Part shown: in pieces, positions 1 through 9,412 of the stretch | Position numbering within the stretch: the first letter of the stretch is position 1 | How the letters are laid out: every line of letters begins with the position of its first letter | Program-made: the position numbers and the translations under genes | Source of the DNA: Pelagophyceae sp. CCMP2097 | Taxonomy: Eukaryota > Sar > Pelagophyceae | DNA: 51,065 nucleotides | Direction: 5' to 3' | Assembly: GCA_026770575.1 (NCBI GenBank) | Contig: MU657168.1 | Span: forward strand, 109,810-160,874 | The notes under the pieces: generated by a model | Databases searched by the model: none | What the model saw: the letters and a program-made list of their open reading frames with translations, nothing else | What the model was told of the DNA's origin: nothing

Positions 1-246
1 GCATCTCGAAGGGGGACGCACGTTCGCCGCCGGCCGGTTCGACTCCGCGTCGGACATGTTCCTTGCTTGCTTCCTGTTTTCGAGTTGTGCAACCACCTGT
101 GTCTTTCAGTTTCGGCCTTCTGGTTCTTCAAATTTCGGTCCGGGTACTTCAAGTTTCGGCTTTTCCGTTTCTTCCAATTTCGGTTTTTGAATTCCGCGAA
201 TTACATTTCAATTCCTGGAATCGCGTTTCGTCAAAAATCGTCGGAA
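1..246. other. Upstream non-coding region of the first gene
   Basis: No gene is supported here. The stretch is less GC-rich than its surroundings and carries several near copies of a short unit ending in TTTCGG, spaced 20-30 bases apart between about 105 and 190. It probably forms the distal promoter of the gene starting at 392. The first bases could belong to a gene that ends outside the window. Confidence 0.4.
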
Positions 247-254
247 TATATAAG
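247..254 (+). promoter_or_regulatory. TATA-box-like element
   Basis: The sequence TATATAAG lies 138 bases upstream of the ATG at 392, in an otherwise GC-rich region. It is a good TATA-box match and suits a short 5' UTR. No transcription start is visible from sequence alone. Confidence 0.5.
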
Positions 255-391
255 CCGCGCGCCGCACTTCGCGCCGCTACCTTAAAAAAAACAAAGTCAA
301 GAAGCAACGGACCCGTCGTTAAGCCCAACGATCTTCGTCGCGCGGAATTTGAAAAACGTTTAGCAAACTGTGAGCGCGTGGATCGCGCGGC

Positions 392-2332
392 ATGGCGTCG
401 ACGGCGCGCTACGGCGCGACGTACCGCAACGCGGCGCGGCCGCGGCCTCGGGCGGCAGCGAAGAAGCCCGTCCGCAAAGTGAAGAAACAACCCGAGTGGA
501 ATTCGTACTTGACAGATTCCGCGCGCTACCGCCTCAACGACCAGGTGCAGCCGGCCTGTGGCAATGATACGGCGCCGCGCACCAAACCCGTGCCGCCGTA
601 GGAGCTGCAGCGGCGGCGCGCGGCGGCGGCGGCGAAGACGGCGTTGTATCGGCACGTCACGCACACCGCTTCCACGCACACCGCTTCGGCGCCGCTGCAG
701 AGGAAGCGCCGCGCGCGCGCGCCCGCGCCGACGCATCTCCGGGACCACACGACGCACCACCGTGACACTGCGCGCGCACCGTCGGGTGCGTCGACCGTCA
801 GCCACGGGCGATCCCTGAGTGACCCCCACGTCGCACGCGCTCCTTGGCGAGTGTGGCATCGGCCATTCTTCTAGGCGACGCCTCGGAGCTCATCTTCGCG
901 CGGACGTCGGAGCTGCACTTTGACGGCGACGGCGACGTCCACCTCTCGACGCCGTCGTACAAACGCCAAGCCGCGGCCGGCTTCTCGGACCGCGTCCGGC
1001 AGGCCCTCCACCGGCGTGAATCCAAGCGCCCCACGGTGCGCGGCCGCGCCTCCGTCCTACAGCGGCCTTCGTTCTAGATTCGACGGACTGCGCGTAGGCG
1101 CCGCGTTCGAGTGAGAGTGTCGAGAGCCTCACCCTCCGCGTCTGGCAGCTCGAAGAGCGCCTCGACGACGCGTGCGTGCCCCTTTTTGAACACAGCGGCA
1201 TGGCCTCCCATTGGTGTTCTTATAGAACCCTTAAAGAACCGCGGCATACGCTAGGCTATCGCGCGACGCGGCGCGCGAGAAGCAGCTGCACGCGCTCCAA
1301 TCGCTCGTCAACATGCTCCAAGTCTCCGTCGACGCCGGCGCCGGCGTCAAGACGGCGGCCTGGGCCGCGCCCACAAAGGCGGCCGACGCGCCCGCAAAGG
1401 CCGATGCGCCCACGGCGCGGCGCGACTATTTCGACACGCCCGCGGGCAAGCCGTCCGCGGCCGCGCCCGCGTCGACGGCGACGGCGCCGGTACAGGCGCC
1501 GGCGGACTACGGTGACGTGCTCGCCGAGACGGCCGTCGTGACGCGGCGCTTCGACCGGGCGCACGACGACGACGGCTTCGACCGGGCGCACGACGACGAC
1601 GCGGGGCCCGCCGCGCCGCGCTTCGACCCGGACGACTACGTCGTCGAGCGGTGTGTATTCGAGCGGCCCGACGACGACGACGCGCTGCACCGCCGCCACG
1701 TCGAGGAGGCGCAAGGCGAGGCGCGGGGCTCAACGCAGCGGTTCGACGGCTTTTCGGAGACGCCGGACCGCGCGGCTTCGCCGCTGCCGCCGCGGGCGGC
1801 CACGTCGCCGTCGCTTGCGGCTTCGCTCGAGGGCAGGACGCCCACGTCGGCGCGCGCCGCCTCCCCGGCTGCGTACTCGTCGTCGCCGCGCGTCGGCGCC
1901 GCGCCGCGCGGGCCTGCGGCGTCACCGGCGCGCTTCTCGGACGACGCTTCGCGCGCCTCGGTCGAGCGCTCCTCGACGATGCGCGCCGCGATGCACGCCC
2001 TCGACGCGTGCGGCGCCGCGCCGCGGTTCGACGCGCGCGCCGACGACTCGCGCGGCGGCGACGACTCGGACGACGACTCCGTCCACGGCGAATCCGTCGC
2101 ACGCACGCAGCCGCCGCGGCCGCTCTGCGCGGACCAGTGCGGCGCCGCCGCACCGCCGCCGCCGCCGCGCGTCATCGTCGCGTCGTCGCTGCCGCCGCAC
2201 CACGCGCCGCCGCCGCCGATGAACAATACGATCCTGCCGAGCGCGGTCATGACGACGCGCGGCAAGCCGGCCGCGCTCGGCCAGTGGCGCGCCCCGCGCG
2301 GCGGCGGCACCGCGACGACGCACCTCTGGTGA
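392..2332 (+). CDS. Unknown coiled-coil / low-complexity protein, multi-exon
   Basis: I do not recognise this protein. The ATG at 392 opens a basic N-terminus with a conserved-looking stretch near residues 34-50 (PEWNSYLTDSARYRLNDQ). Introns that keep phase are 545-601, 786-874 (GTGCGT...TAG) and 1172-1254; another lies between about 1010 and 1108 with uncertain ends. The exon near 1110-1171 encodes a short amphipathic helix rich in Leu, Glu and Arg, and continues after 1254 as a coiled coil. From about 1330 to the stop the protein is Ala/Pro/Asp/Arg-rich and disordered, with a tandem FDRAHDDD repeat (about 1549-1601) and a His/Pro-rich stretch, ending in THLW. The 5' half might be an axonemal-type small protein, but that is only an impression. 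One gene rather than two is inferred from phase continuity. Confidence 0.55.
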
Positions 2333-2545
2333 CCAACATGTTTTATAGACTCCGATTGCGGAGCTTTTAAGCCTTAATCAAAGGCCCTTCGTGTTCCCCC
2401 TCGCGGCGGGCTCCCCGTCCAGGCCCCGCGTCCGCCTTGGCCCGCTGGAGGAAGCTGGATCAATGGAACATCGTTACAGTTTACCATTTTTAGGCGACGA
2501 TTCAAAACGCGCTCGGCGCCGCTTGCGGCGGTGGGGTCGAGAGCG

Positions 2546-5391
2546 ATGATCGCGACGGACCTCAAGGGCCTGCGGGCCCAGGCGGCCGTGGAGTGCGCGA
2601 ATCTGCAAGAGGCGCGGCTTCACCTCGAGGCAGCGGCGCGCGCGGCGCGCGACGCATGCCAGGCGGCGCTCGACTCGAGCGACGCGCTGCGCGCCGACGC
2701 CACGCGCGCGCGCGCTAAGGCCGACGCCGACGCGGAGGCGCTGCGCCGCGAACTCACGCGCGGCGAGCGCTCCGCCGAGGTGCGCATCCTCGCGGCGCCG
2801 AAGCGCAGCCGCGACCTTTTGCCCGCAGGCGACGTCGGCCAAGGCGGCCGCGCGGCGCGACTCGGCGGCGGCGGCGGACCTTACCCTCGAGGCCGAGGCG
2901 TGCGCGGCGCGGGCGGCGGACCGGGCGCGCGCGTCGCTCGCCGAGGTCGACGTGCACGCGGCGCTCGAGGCCGCCGCGGACGCGCGCGACGCCGACGCCG
3001 AGGCGGCGCTGGCGCTGTGCCGCCGCCTCGCCGCGCACGCTGCCCCCGGGAAGCTGGCGAAGCCGCCCCAGCGCCGGCGCGGGCCGCCGGCGGACGCGGC
3101 TCGAAGGGTCCACGCGCGGCGCCTCGCAGCGAGGACGCTCGCCGGCTGGGGGCGCCTCGCGGCGGCCGCGCGCCACGGGCGCTGCGTCGCGGCGGCGCGC
3201 CTCGTCCGCCTCGTCCGGCTCGTCGTTTCCGAGTGGCGCCGCTTCGCTCTGGCAAACGCGCTCGCGGACTGCTACTCGCGCCGCGCGGGGCTCCGCCGCG
3301 GCGCGCGCGCCTGGATCGCGCACGCACGGCGCCGCCGCGGGGCGTCGGCGGCATCCGACCGCGCCGTGCGGACCGGCGTCCCTCTTTCCGTCGATGGCAC
3401 GACGGACGTGACCCGCAGAGGCGTCGGATGATCTCAGCGGGTCCCCACGTCGATGGTATGCTCACCCGTCGTCACGACAGGCGGCGTGGTGGTCTCGGCG
3501 GCAGCAAAAGGTTGCGCAGCGGTTCGTGCTCTCGCAGTGGCGCGCGCGTGTCGAGGCGGCGCGGCTTGAACGAGTCGCGCTCGACTGGCACCACAACAAG
3601 TTCGCAATGGCGCAGAAGAGCGCGCGGACCAGCACGCACCGCGACGTGAGGCGCCGCCGGCCGCAGCGGAGCAGTCGGCCCCACTCCAAGGCGTGCCCCT
3701 TAGGTCCACGAGGACGAGCAGCTGCGTGTCGAGCAGAACCGGCGGCTCGTGGACCTGAGCCTATTGCGCCGGCGCTGCCGGATAGTGCGCAAGTGCTTCG
3801 ACGAATGGAGAACATGCACGACGTGCGTCCCCTCGACTCGTTTGCGTCCTCTCGACTCCTTGCAGCGTCGATCCGACATCGCAGGGTGCGCCGCGACGCG
3901 CTCCGCAGCGCGCTGAGGCACCTCCGCATACGCGCCCGAGGTGCGACGCCGGGAGGTCGCCCCCGTTGCCCGAGGGCGTCTCCGTTGCCCGAGGGCGTCA
4001 CTCGAACCCGCGTCACTGGAACCCACGCAGCGCGCGTCGCCGCGCACGCGCTTGCGCGGCGTGCTGTGGCGCTGGCGGACTCGCTCATGCTCCGCGCGGC
4101 GCTGCGGCGGCTCTGGCGAGTATCGGACTTTCGCGCGTCTGTCCGGCTCGACGTGGCTCGCGCGCGCGCGCGCCGCGGCCTGCGCGCGCTGCGGCGGGCG
4201 GCGGCGGTGCGGCGGCTGCGGCGGCTCGACGTGGCGCGGCGGAACGCACGCGCGCGCCGGGGTCACGCGATGAAGCTCGCGGCGAAATGCTTTGCGGCCT
4301 GGGCGCGCGCCAGCGTCGCTGACGTCGCGCCGACGCTCGCAGCGCTGCGTCGAGCCACGGACCGCCTCGGCAGAGACCTCCAGGCCGCCGTAAGTCGCTG
4401 GCGTCCCCCTTTGAAAACACGTTTACGACGACGACGCCTCGAGACTGCGTGCCTCGAGACTTCACTGGCGCGACTCGTAGCACGCGGCGTGGTCGCTGGC
4501 GTCTGCGGCTTCGGTTTCGGCGGCGGACCAGGCCAGCGCGGCAGACGCGACAAAGTACCGCTACGCCGCTGAGGCGGACGCGCAAAAGCGGCGATTGCGG
4601 ACGCTCGTCTCGCGCACGGCGGCGGCGGGCGCGGCGCTGTCGGCGTGCGAGCGCTTCGAGGCGGCCGACGAGGCGGCGCGCGCCGCTCTGGCGGGGGTGG
4701 AGGCGGCGCTGGCGCGGGAGCACGCGTCGGTGCTGCTGCGGGCCACTGCCAAGGTCGACGAGCGCGTGGCGCAGACGCGGCGCCTCGAGGCGCTCTGCGC
4801 GCAGCTTGACGCGTCGTCGCAGGCCGCGAGGCAGCAGCGCGTGACCAAGGAGGCCGAGCTGCGTCTCCACGCCGACCGGGACGCAAAGTCATTGAATGCT
4901 GCGCTCGCCGTACGTCCTTCGATGCACCGTCCGTCGCGTCATATATCGACTAGGCGGCGAGGTCGCTGGCGGGCCTGATCCGGCGCGCGGACCAAGACGA
5001 GGTGGACCTTGGGTCGGAGCGCGAGGCTCTGGCGGCTCGTCTCGAGGCTCTGGCAGAGCGGCTGCGCTCGGCGCGCGTCGACTCTGCGTCTCTGCGCGGC
5101 GCGGAGCGCGCCGAGCTCGTCAAGCAGTACGAGGCCAACGCGGCGCTGCAGTTTGCCCTGTCTCGAGACCAGGCGGCCTCTGGTGAAGCCTGCCGCGCCA
5201 TGGCCGACGCGCACTGCGCCGGCGCGCCCGGCGCGCCGGCGGCGCTGCGAGATGACCTCGTCGCCGCGCTCGAGGCGAAGCGCGACCGCCTCCGATCGCA
5301 GGCGCTGAAAGCGGCGCTTAGCGACGACTCGGCTAACACCACACCCACGACCACGCCGTCCACCAAGGGTGACGCCTCGCTGGCCCTGTAA
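2546..5391 (+). CDS. Sfi1-like Trp-repeat / coiled-coil protein
   Basis: The gene starts with an Ala/Arg/Glu coiled coil (first exon 2546-2779), followed by introns 2780-2828 and 3366-3480 that keep phase. The middle exons contain spaced aromatic repeats within basic helices: LAGWGRL, VSEWRRFAL, ARAWIAH, VLSQWRARV, ALDWHHNKF, CFDEWRT, ALRRLWRV and CFAAWARA. Such helical repeats with a central Trp are typical of Sfi1-type centrin-binding proteins of centrosomes and basal bodies. The C-terminal third (about 4560-5391) is again coiled coil and ends with a Thr/Ser-rich tail. Further introns between 3650 and 4560 and near 4905-4950 start with GTGAG, GTGCG, GTAAG or similar; not all ends could be fixed. 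A centriolar or basal-body scaffold role is inferred from the repeats only. Confidence 0.6.
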
Positions 5392-5741
5392 AGCTGTGCG
5401 ACTCTCGTTGCTGGCACAGCAAGGGGGCATGCACCGGCCTCGAGCAGCATCGTGCCCCGGAGCGGTGACGTTGATGAGATGCCGCCCGAGGCCCCTTCTC
5501 CGTCACCCCGAACAGTTTCCGGAGTGTGTTGTTCCAAACAAGGGCGAAATCACCCGAAGCCCCGAAGCGACGGCTCTCCACGGCGCGAGCTTGGGCGGCG
5601 CGTCACGAGGTCAGAAGTGTGGTGCACGTTGGGCTGCACGTTGGGCCGAGGCTGCGAGGAGTCTTGTTCTTCGCGCGGTCATGAGCGGCCTGAAGCGCGG
5701 CCTGGGCGTCGGCGCTGTCGTGGCGGCGTTTTGCTGGGGCG
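5392..5741. other. Intergenic region, no supported gene
   Basis: Between the stop at 5391 and the patatin-like fragment no reading frame shows homology or credible splice-linked coding sequence. An ATG at 5681 opens a short signal-peptide-like frame (MSGLKRGLGVGAVVAAFCWG), but it is out of phase with the fragment beginning at 5742, and no phase-compatible intron joins them. There is a direct GCACGTTGGGC repeat near 5626-5650. Confidence 0.35.
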
Positions 5742-5945
5742 ATGGTGCACGACCGCGTGCTGGCGCCGTGCGTGCACCGCGGCGCGCGGCCCGCAAAGGT
5801 CATCTTCCTCGGGCCGGGCTGCGGGCATGCCGCGTACACCGCGGGCTTCGTCGGCGGTATACTCGAAGACGCCGCCGTGCGGCGCAGCATCCTGCGCAAC
5901 GGCGCCACCTCCGGCGGCACCTCGCGCGTGGCTGCGTCCCTTTGA
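5742..5945 (+). pseudogene. Patatin-like phospholipase N-terminal fragment
   Basis: This 67-residue frame contains a Gly-rich turn after a beta strand (VIFLGPGCGHAAYTAGFVGG), then a helix and GATSGGTS. The order resembles the start of patatin-like phospholipases: an oxyanion-hole glycine loop, a helix, then a G-x-S-x-G nucleophile elbow. At the elbow the sequence reads G-A-T-S-G-G, so the usual serine position is ambiguous. The frame stops within about 20 residues, and no downstream exon with the patatin catalytic Asp was found before antisense coding sequence begins. It is either a truncated relic or a first exon whose continuation I could not find. The signal-peptide-like frame opened at 5681 is out of phase with it. 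Confidence 0.35.
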
Positions 5946-5992
5946 CGCGGGAGGTGCCCGTTCGGGAGCGGCGCGATACGCTGACCGTCGCG

Positions 5993-6421
5993 TCAGGTCG
6001 GGCGCTCTGGCGGCGGCGTTGCGATGCGCTTGCCGTCGGGCGAGCAGACGCAGCACATGACGCTGTCGGTGTGCCCCTTGAGGATGGCAGTGCCCTTCAA
6101 GATGCGGTCCTTCCAGATGAGTCTGCGCACGGCCGGCGCCACGGTCCGCGCATTTCTGGCGACACGCCTGGAGACGAGGAGTCCCTTAGTCGATGCCGAA
6201 AGCCGCAGGATGTGCGCGAACAGGTCGCTCTGCTCGAAGACGCAGCGTACGAGCGCGGCACCGCGGGCCCGCGACCGGGCGCGGCGCGAGGCCCTGGTGG
6301 CGACCGGCATGCCCTCCGAGCTCTGTAGGAGGAGCTGGGTGCAGTTGCCGCCGCCGAGTGACACGACTCGCGAGAAGTGGCCACGCGGTCCCCGGGGGGA
6401 GGTGGCCCTCGCGGAGGGCAC
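5993..6421 (-). CDS. F-box-like / single WD40 repeat fragment
   Basis: The 142-residue frame has a helical stretch (FEQSDLFAHILRL, then GLLVSRRVARN) that resembles an F-box. It is followed by RLIWKDRILKG and one good WD40 repeat core (ILKGHTDSVMCCVCSPDGKR). Only one blade is present, whereas functional propellers need several. It may be the 5' exon of a gene whose remainder was lost, or a relic. A diverged copy with an in-frame stop lies on the same strand near 40083-40236. Its start codon would be about 175 bases from the divergent gene at 6596. An F-box/WD40 architecture would suggest an SCF substrate receptor, but this copy is too short to assert that. Confidence 0.4.
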   Translation of the reverse strand: MPSARATSPRGPRGHFSRVVSLGGGNCTQLLLQSSEGMPVATRASRRARSRARGAALVRCVFEQSDLFAHILRLSASTKGLLVSRRVARNARTVAPAVRRLIWKDRILKGTAILKGHTDSVMCCVCSPDGKRIATPPPERPT

Positions 6422-6595
6422 CCGGCGGCCGCGGGCGCGGTCCGGGCGATTCTCGTTACCTTCGCCTTGCCGCCGAGGGCCGAGGCGCTAAATACTGCAT
6501 ATCGTTTCGCCAAAGCCAAAGTCGACTTTTTAGCGACGTCGGACCGTCGGGCGCTCGAGCCGTCGACGTCCCCGGCTCCTCGTCGAAGCCGCGCG

Positions 6596-7256
6596 ATGCT
6601 CGCGGAGGACTCGCACCTGGAGATCCGGCGGGAGCTGTCGCACGCGCTGGCGTACCTCGAGAGGGGCGACTATGCGCTCGCCGAAGACTGCTACGCGGTG
6701 CGTGTGCGCGGCGCGCGCGCGACACTCCAGGCGGCCTCTAGGCGGCGCTCGAGCAGGCGGGCAATCTGCGGGACGCGAAGCTCATGTCGACGATCCTGGG
6801 CTACCTGGCGCGGGCCACGGCAGCACAAGTGCGTTTCTGCGCGCGCCAACCGTCGACGTCCGTCGAAACGGACGGCGCTGCTGCAGGGGAAGCACAAGCT
6901 GGCGGCGACGATGTACGAGCGGCAGCTCCACATGCTCGAGGGATCGCTCGCCGGCAGCCCGACGGTCCGTCGCGGCCCGGCCGCCGTCCTCGAACGACGG
7001 CCATCGGTCGTAGGACCGCGTCTCCATCATGCTCGAGCTCATCAGCCTGTACAACAAGTTGGGCCGCGAGGACGACGCGGCCGCGCTGAACGGCGAGGTC
7101 GAAGTCCTCATGGCGCACCTCGTGGAACCCGTCGTCGACGACGTCGAGTCGTCGTCCGAAGAAGAGTCGGACGACGAGTCCGACGACGAGGACGAAGGCG
7201 ACGCAGTCAGGCCGCTGGGCATCCTCGGCGAAGCGGACGAAACGACCGACGAATAG
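6596..7256 (+). CDS. Small TPR-like helical-repeat protein
   Basis: Four exons join in phase to encode 169 residues: 6596-6697, 6742-6828, 6887-6964 and 7014-7256. Introns are 6698-6741, 6829-6886 and 6965-7013; the first two begin GTGCGT and the third GTCCGT. The protein has TPR-like helix pairs (AYLERGDYALAEDCYA; KHKLAATMYERQLHMLEG; LISLYNKLGREDDAAAL), followed by a highly acidic Glu/Asp/Ser tail and a short C-terminal GILGEADET segment. The spacing of Ala, Gly, Tyr and Leu matches tetratricopeptide repeats used for protein binding. No specific family is recognised. The second intron carries a small inverted repeat around CCGTC and GACGG. Confidence 0.7.
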
Positions 7257-7439
7257 CGCGCCGGGGCGCCGCGGCAGCGCCCGCCGCAGCTCCCCCCTCA
7301 TGTGTCCCCGTCTATATGTGTACTAAGTGTAATCGAGGTTGTCCCCACACACTGGGGTAGAGAGCCGCCCGACCCTGTGACCCTGGCCGCGACGACCGTC
7401 TCTCTCCGAGCCCGCGACACCTGGATCGAAGCGGCTCGG

Positions 7440-7976
7440 TTAAGGCGCAGTTGGTGCGTCGGTGCCCCCACAGGCCGCGGCGAACTCGGCCATGAGGTCG
7501 CCCGCCTCTTCGAGGCGCGCGCCCGCGGCGGAGTAGCCGAGGCCGCGCGCGGCGCATAGAAGCGCTTCCGCGGCGCGCTCGACGTCGGGCGCGGCGGCGG
7601 GCGGCCCGACGGAGAGGCAACCCGAAACGTCGGCGGCGGCGCGGAGCGCGTCGGCGCACTCTTGGAAGGCGCCGGCGCGCGCGAGGCTTTGGCTCGCGGC
7701 GAAGAGCGTGTCGGCCACGTCTTCCCAGTCTTCCACGGCGCGGCCTTCAATGGCCCGCAGCTCGGCGCCCGCGGCGCGCGCGCCGGCGCCGTCGGCGGCG
7801 TCCGGCCAGCCCTGCTCCGCGCCGGCAGCCTCGAGCGCGCGGCCGCAGTCGGCTAAAGCTTCGACGCTCAGCGGCAGCGGCGAAAGGGCGCCGCTCCGCA
7901 ACGCCGCGCGCCCTTGGACGACGAAGCCGCCGACGCACGCCGCGGACAAGAGCGCGAGCCTACACCCGCGCAGCAT
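7440..7976 (-). CDS. Secreted or organelle-targeted Ala-rich helical protein, unknown
   Basis: This single-exon gene of 178 residues starts at the Met opening a signal-peptide-like segment (MLRGCRLALLSAACVGGFVV), followed by QGRA. The mature part is almost all predicted helix, rich in Ala, Glu, Leu and Asp, with repeated short helix signatures such as SLARAGAFQECADALRAAA, suggesting a TPR-like or four-helix fold. No catalytic motif is visible. It diverges from the membrane protein at 8212, and the 235 bases between the two ATGs hold a 30-base direct repeat. The reading frame remains open upstream of 7976, but the signal peptide favours this Met. The function is unknown. Confidence 0.6.
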   Translation of the reverse strand: MLRGCRLALLSAACVGGFVVQGRAALRSGALSPLPLSVEALADCGRALEAAGAEQGWPDAADGAGARAAGAELRAIEGRAVEDWEDVADTLFAASQSLARAGAFQECADALRAAADVSGCLSVGPPAAAPDVERAAEALLCAARGLGYSAAGARLEEAGDLMAEFAAACGGTDAPTAP

Positions 7977-8118
7977 GCTCCGGGCCTGCACAGGACGTCC
8001 GGTCCGTCCGGTCCGGACGACTCGGATTCGGAAGCTTCGTTTGGCGAACGAGAATCCAGAAGAACTGCACGTCCCAGGGGCCACGGCGCCACTGCGCTTC
8101 GACGTGCATCGGCGGTTC

Positions 8119-8183
8119 GGCTTCGTTGTGGACAGAGCGTCGCGCCAGAGTTTGGCTTCATTGTGGACAGAGCGTCGCGCCAG
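8119..8183. repeat. Direct repeat, two 30-base copies
   Basis: Copies at 8119-8148 and 8154-8183 differ at one base and have a 35-base period. They lie in the divergent promoter between genes starting at 7976 (-) and 8212 (+). The second copy ends 28 bases before the ATG at 8212, so it probably falls in a 5' UTR or core promoter. Confidence 0.85.
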
Positions 8184-8211
8184 CAGCCTTGGTTCCACGA
8201 GAGGCACTCTT

Positions 8212-9349
8212 ATGGTGAAGGAGAGTACGTTGCCGTGGGTCTCCCTGGCGCTGGGCCTTGTAACGTTTGCGCTGGCTTTGAAGGACGTACATTGGCACCT
8301 GCGGCGGTACCTGCTGCCGTCGATCCAGCAAAGGATGATGGCGCTCTTATTTTGCTCCGGAGCATTTGCCGTCTTCAACGGCCTCTTAGCGCTGCTGCCG
8401 AGGTCGTGGTCCTACCTCAGCGACCTCATGACCGTTTCCAGGTGCTTCTGGGTCTTAAATTACGTCCAGCTCCTCCTCGGCTATTTCCACATCCGAGGCT
8501 GGGGCGGTGCGTCGCTGCGCAGGAAGCAAAGGAGGGGTCGACGCCGTATTCTAGGCCGCACGGAGAACATTCACTTTGCGGGCGCCGTGCTCGAGTCGGC
8601 GGACATCCCACCGCAAGCCAACGCGCCGTGGTACCTCATCCCCTGCGCCGGTGCCGTCCGCTTCAAGCCGGGCAGGAGCTGGCTCTTCTGGGCTGTATTT
8701 CGAATCGAGTGCTTTGTATACGGCGCCGTGCTCCTCTCCGTGATCAAGAGCATCCTGGACCAAAACGGCAAGCTGCTGCGGTACAAAGGCGACGGCTGCA
8801 GCTACCGGCGGCCCTGCACGACGACCACGTTTTGGGTATTCTCCGGTGTGGCCCTCGCTATCGTCGCTTTTGGCGTCAGCGGCGTGCTCCCGATCATCTC
8901 GCTCTTGAACCCGCTCCTCCTCCCGGCGAGGCGACAAATCGTTCACCTCAGATTCGCGCTCTTCCTCTTCTTCGTCCCCTTCCATGCAGCCCTGCAGACC
9001 ATCATCGTCGGGGCGTGAGTCGGATACGTCATATTCGATCATAGAAGGGACCTCGCGGTTTGGTCCGTCGAATCTCAATCGATCAATCTTCACCGCGGCG
9101 CTTTGCAGGGTGCTGGCGGCGACGGTCGGCGAGCACACGGCGATTGTGGCGCTCGCCTTTGCGACGTCGATTGAGATGTGCATCTTCCAGGTCGCGAGTC
9201 ACTTTGCGTACATCCCGAGGGACGTCCCGGGCCTGCCCGACAGGCCGACGGCGGAGGACATCGAGCGGACGCTCGAAATGCTCGAGGTCACCGTCGACGT
9301 TGGTGACATGGCGAGCAAATTCGTTCGGCCGTCGGGCTGCTTCAACTGA
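8212..9349 (+). CDS. TMEM184 / Ost-alpha (DUF300) family membrane protein
   Basis: Two exons, 8212-9014 and 9109-9349, join in phase to 347 residues; the intron 9015-9108 is a classical GTGAGT...CAG. The protein has about seven hydrophobic segments. Its first loop reads HLRRYLLPSIQQRMMALLF, close to the HLRHY-x-P-x-QQ-R signature of TMEM184/organic-solute-transporter-alpha proteins. The last membrane segment (AIVALAFATSIEMCIFQVAS, then HFAY) matches their C-terminal IEM-x-x-x-x-x-x-HHYAF signature. Family members are multipass proteins of plasma membrane or vacuole, some transporting solutes. The ATG was chosen because it opens the first membrane segment; the longer upstream frame overlaps the divergent gene and the direct repeat. 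The C-terminal tail is short and acidic. Confidence 0.8.
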
Positions 9350-9412
9350 CCGCCCGCGGACGCGTAACGCATTGCTCTGTTTCAATCGAAAAGCATTTAC
9401 GTCGCTCTGTTT

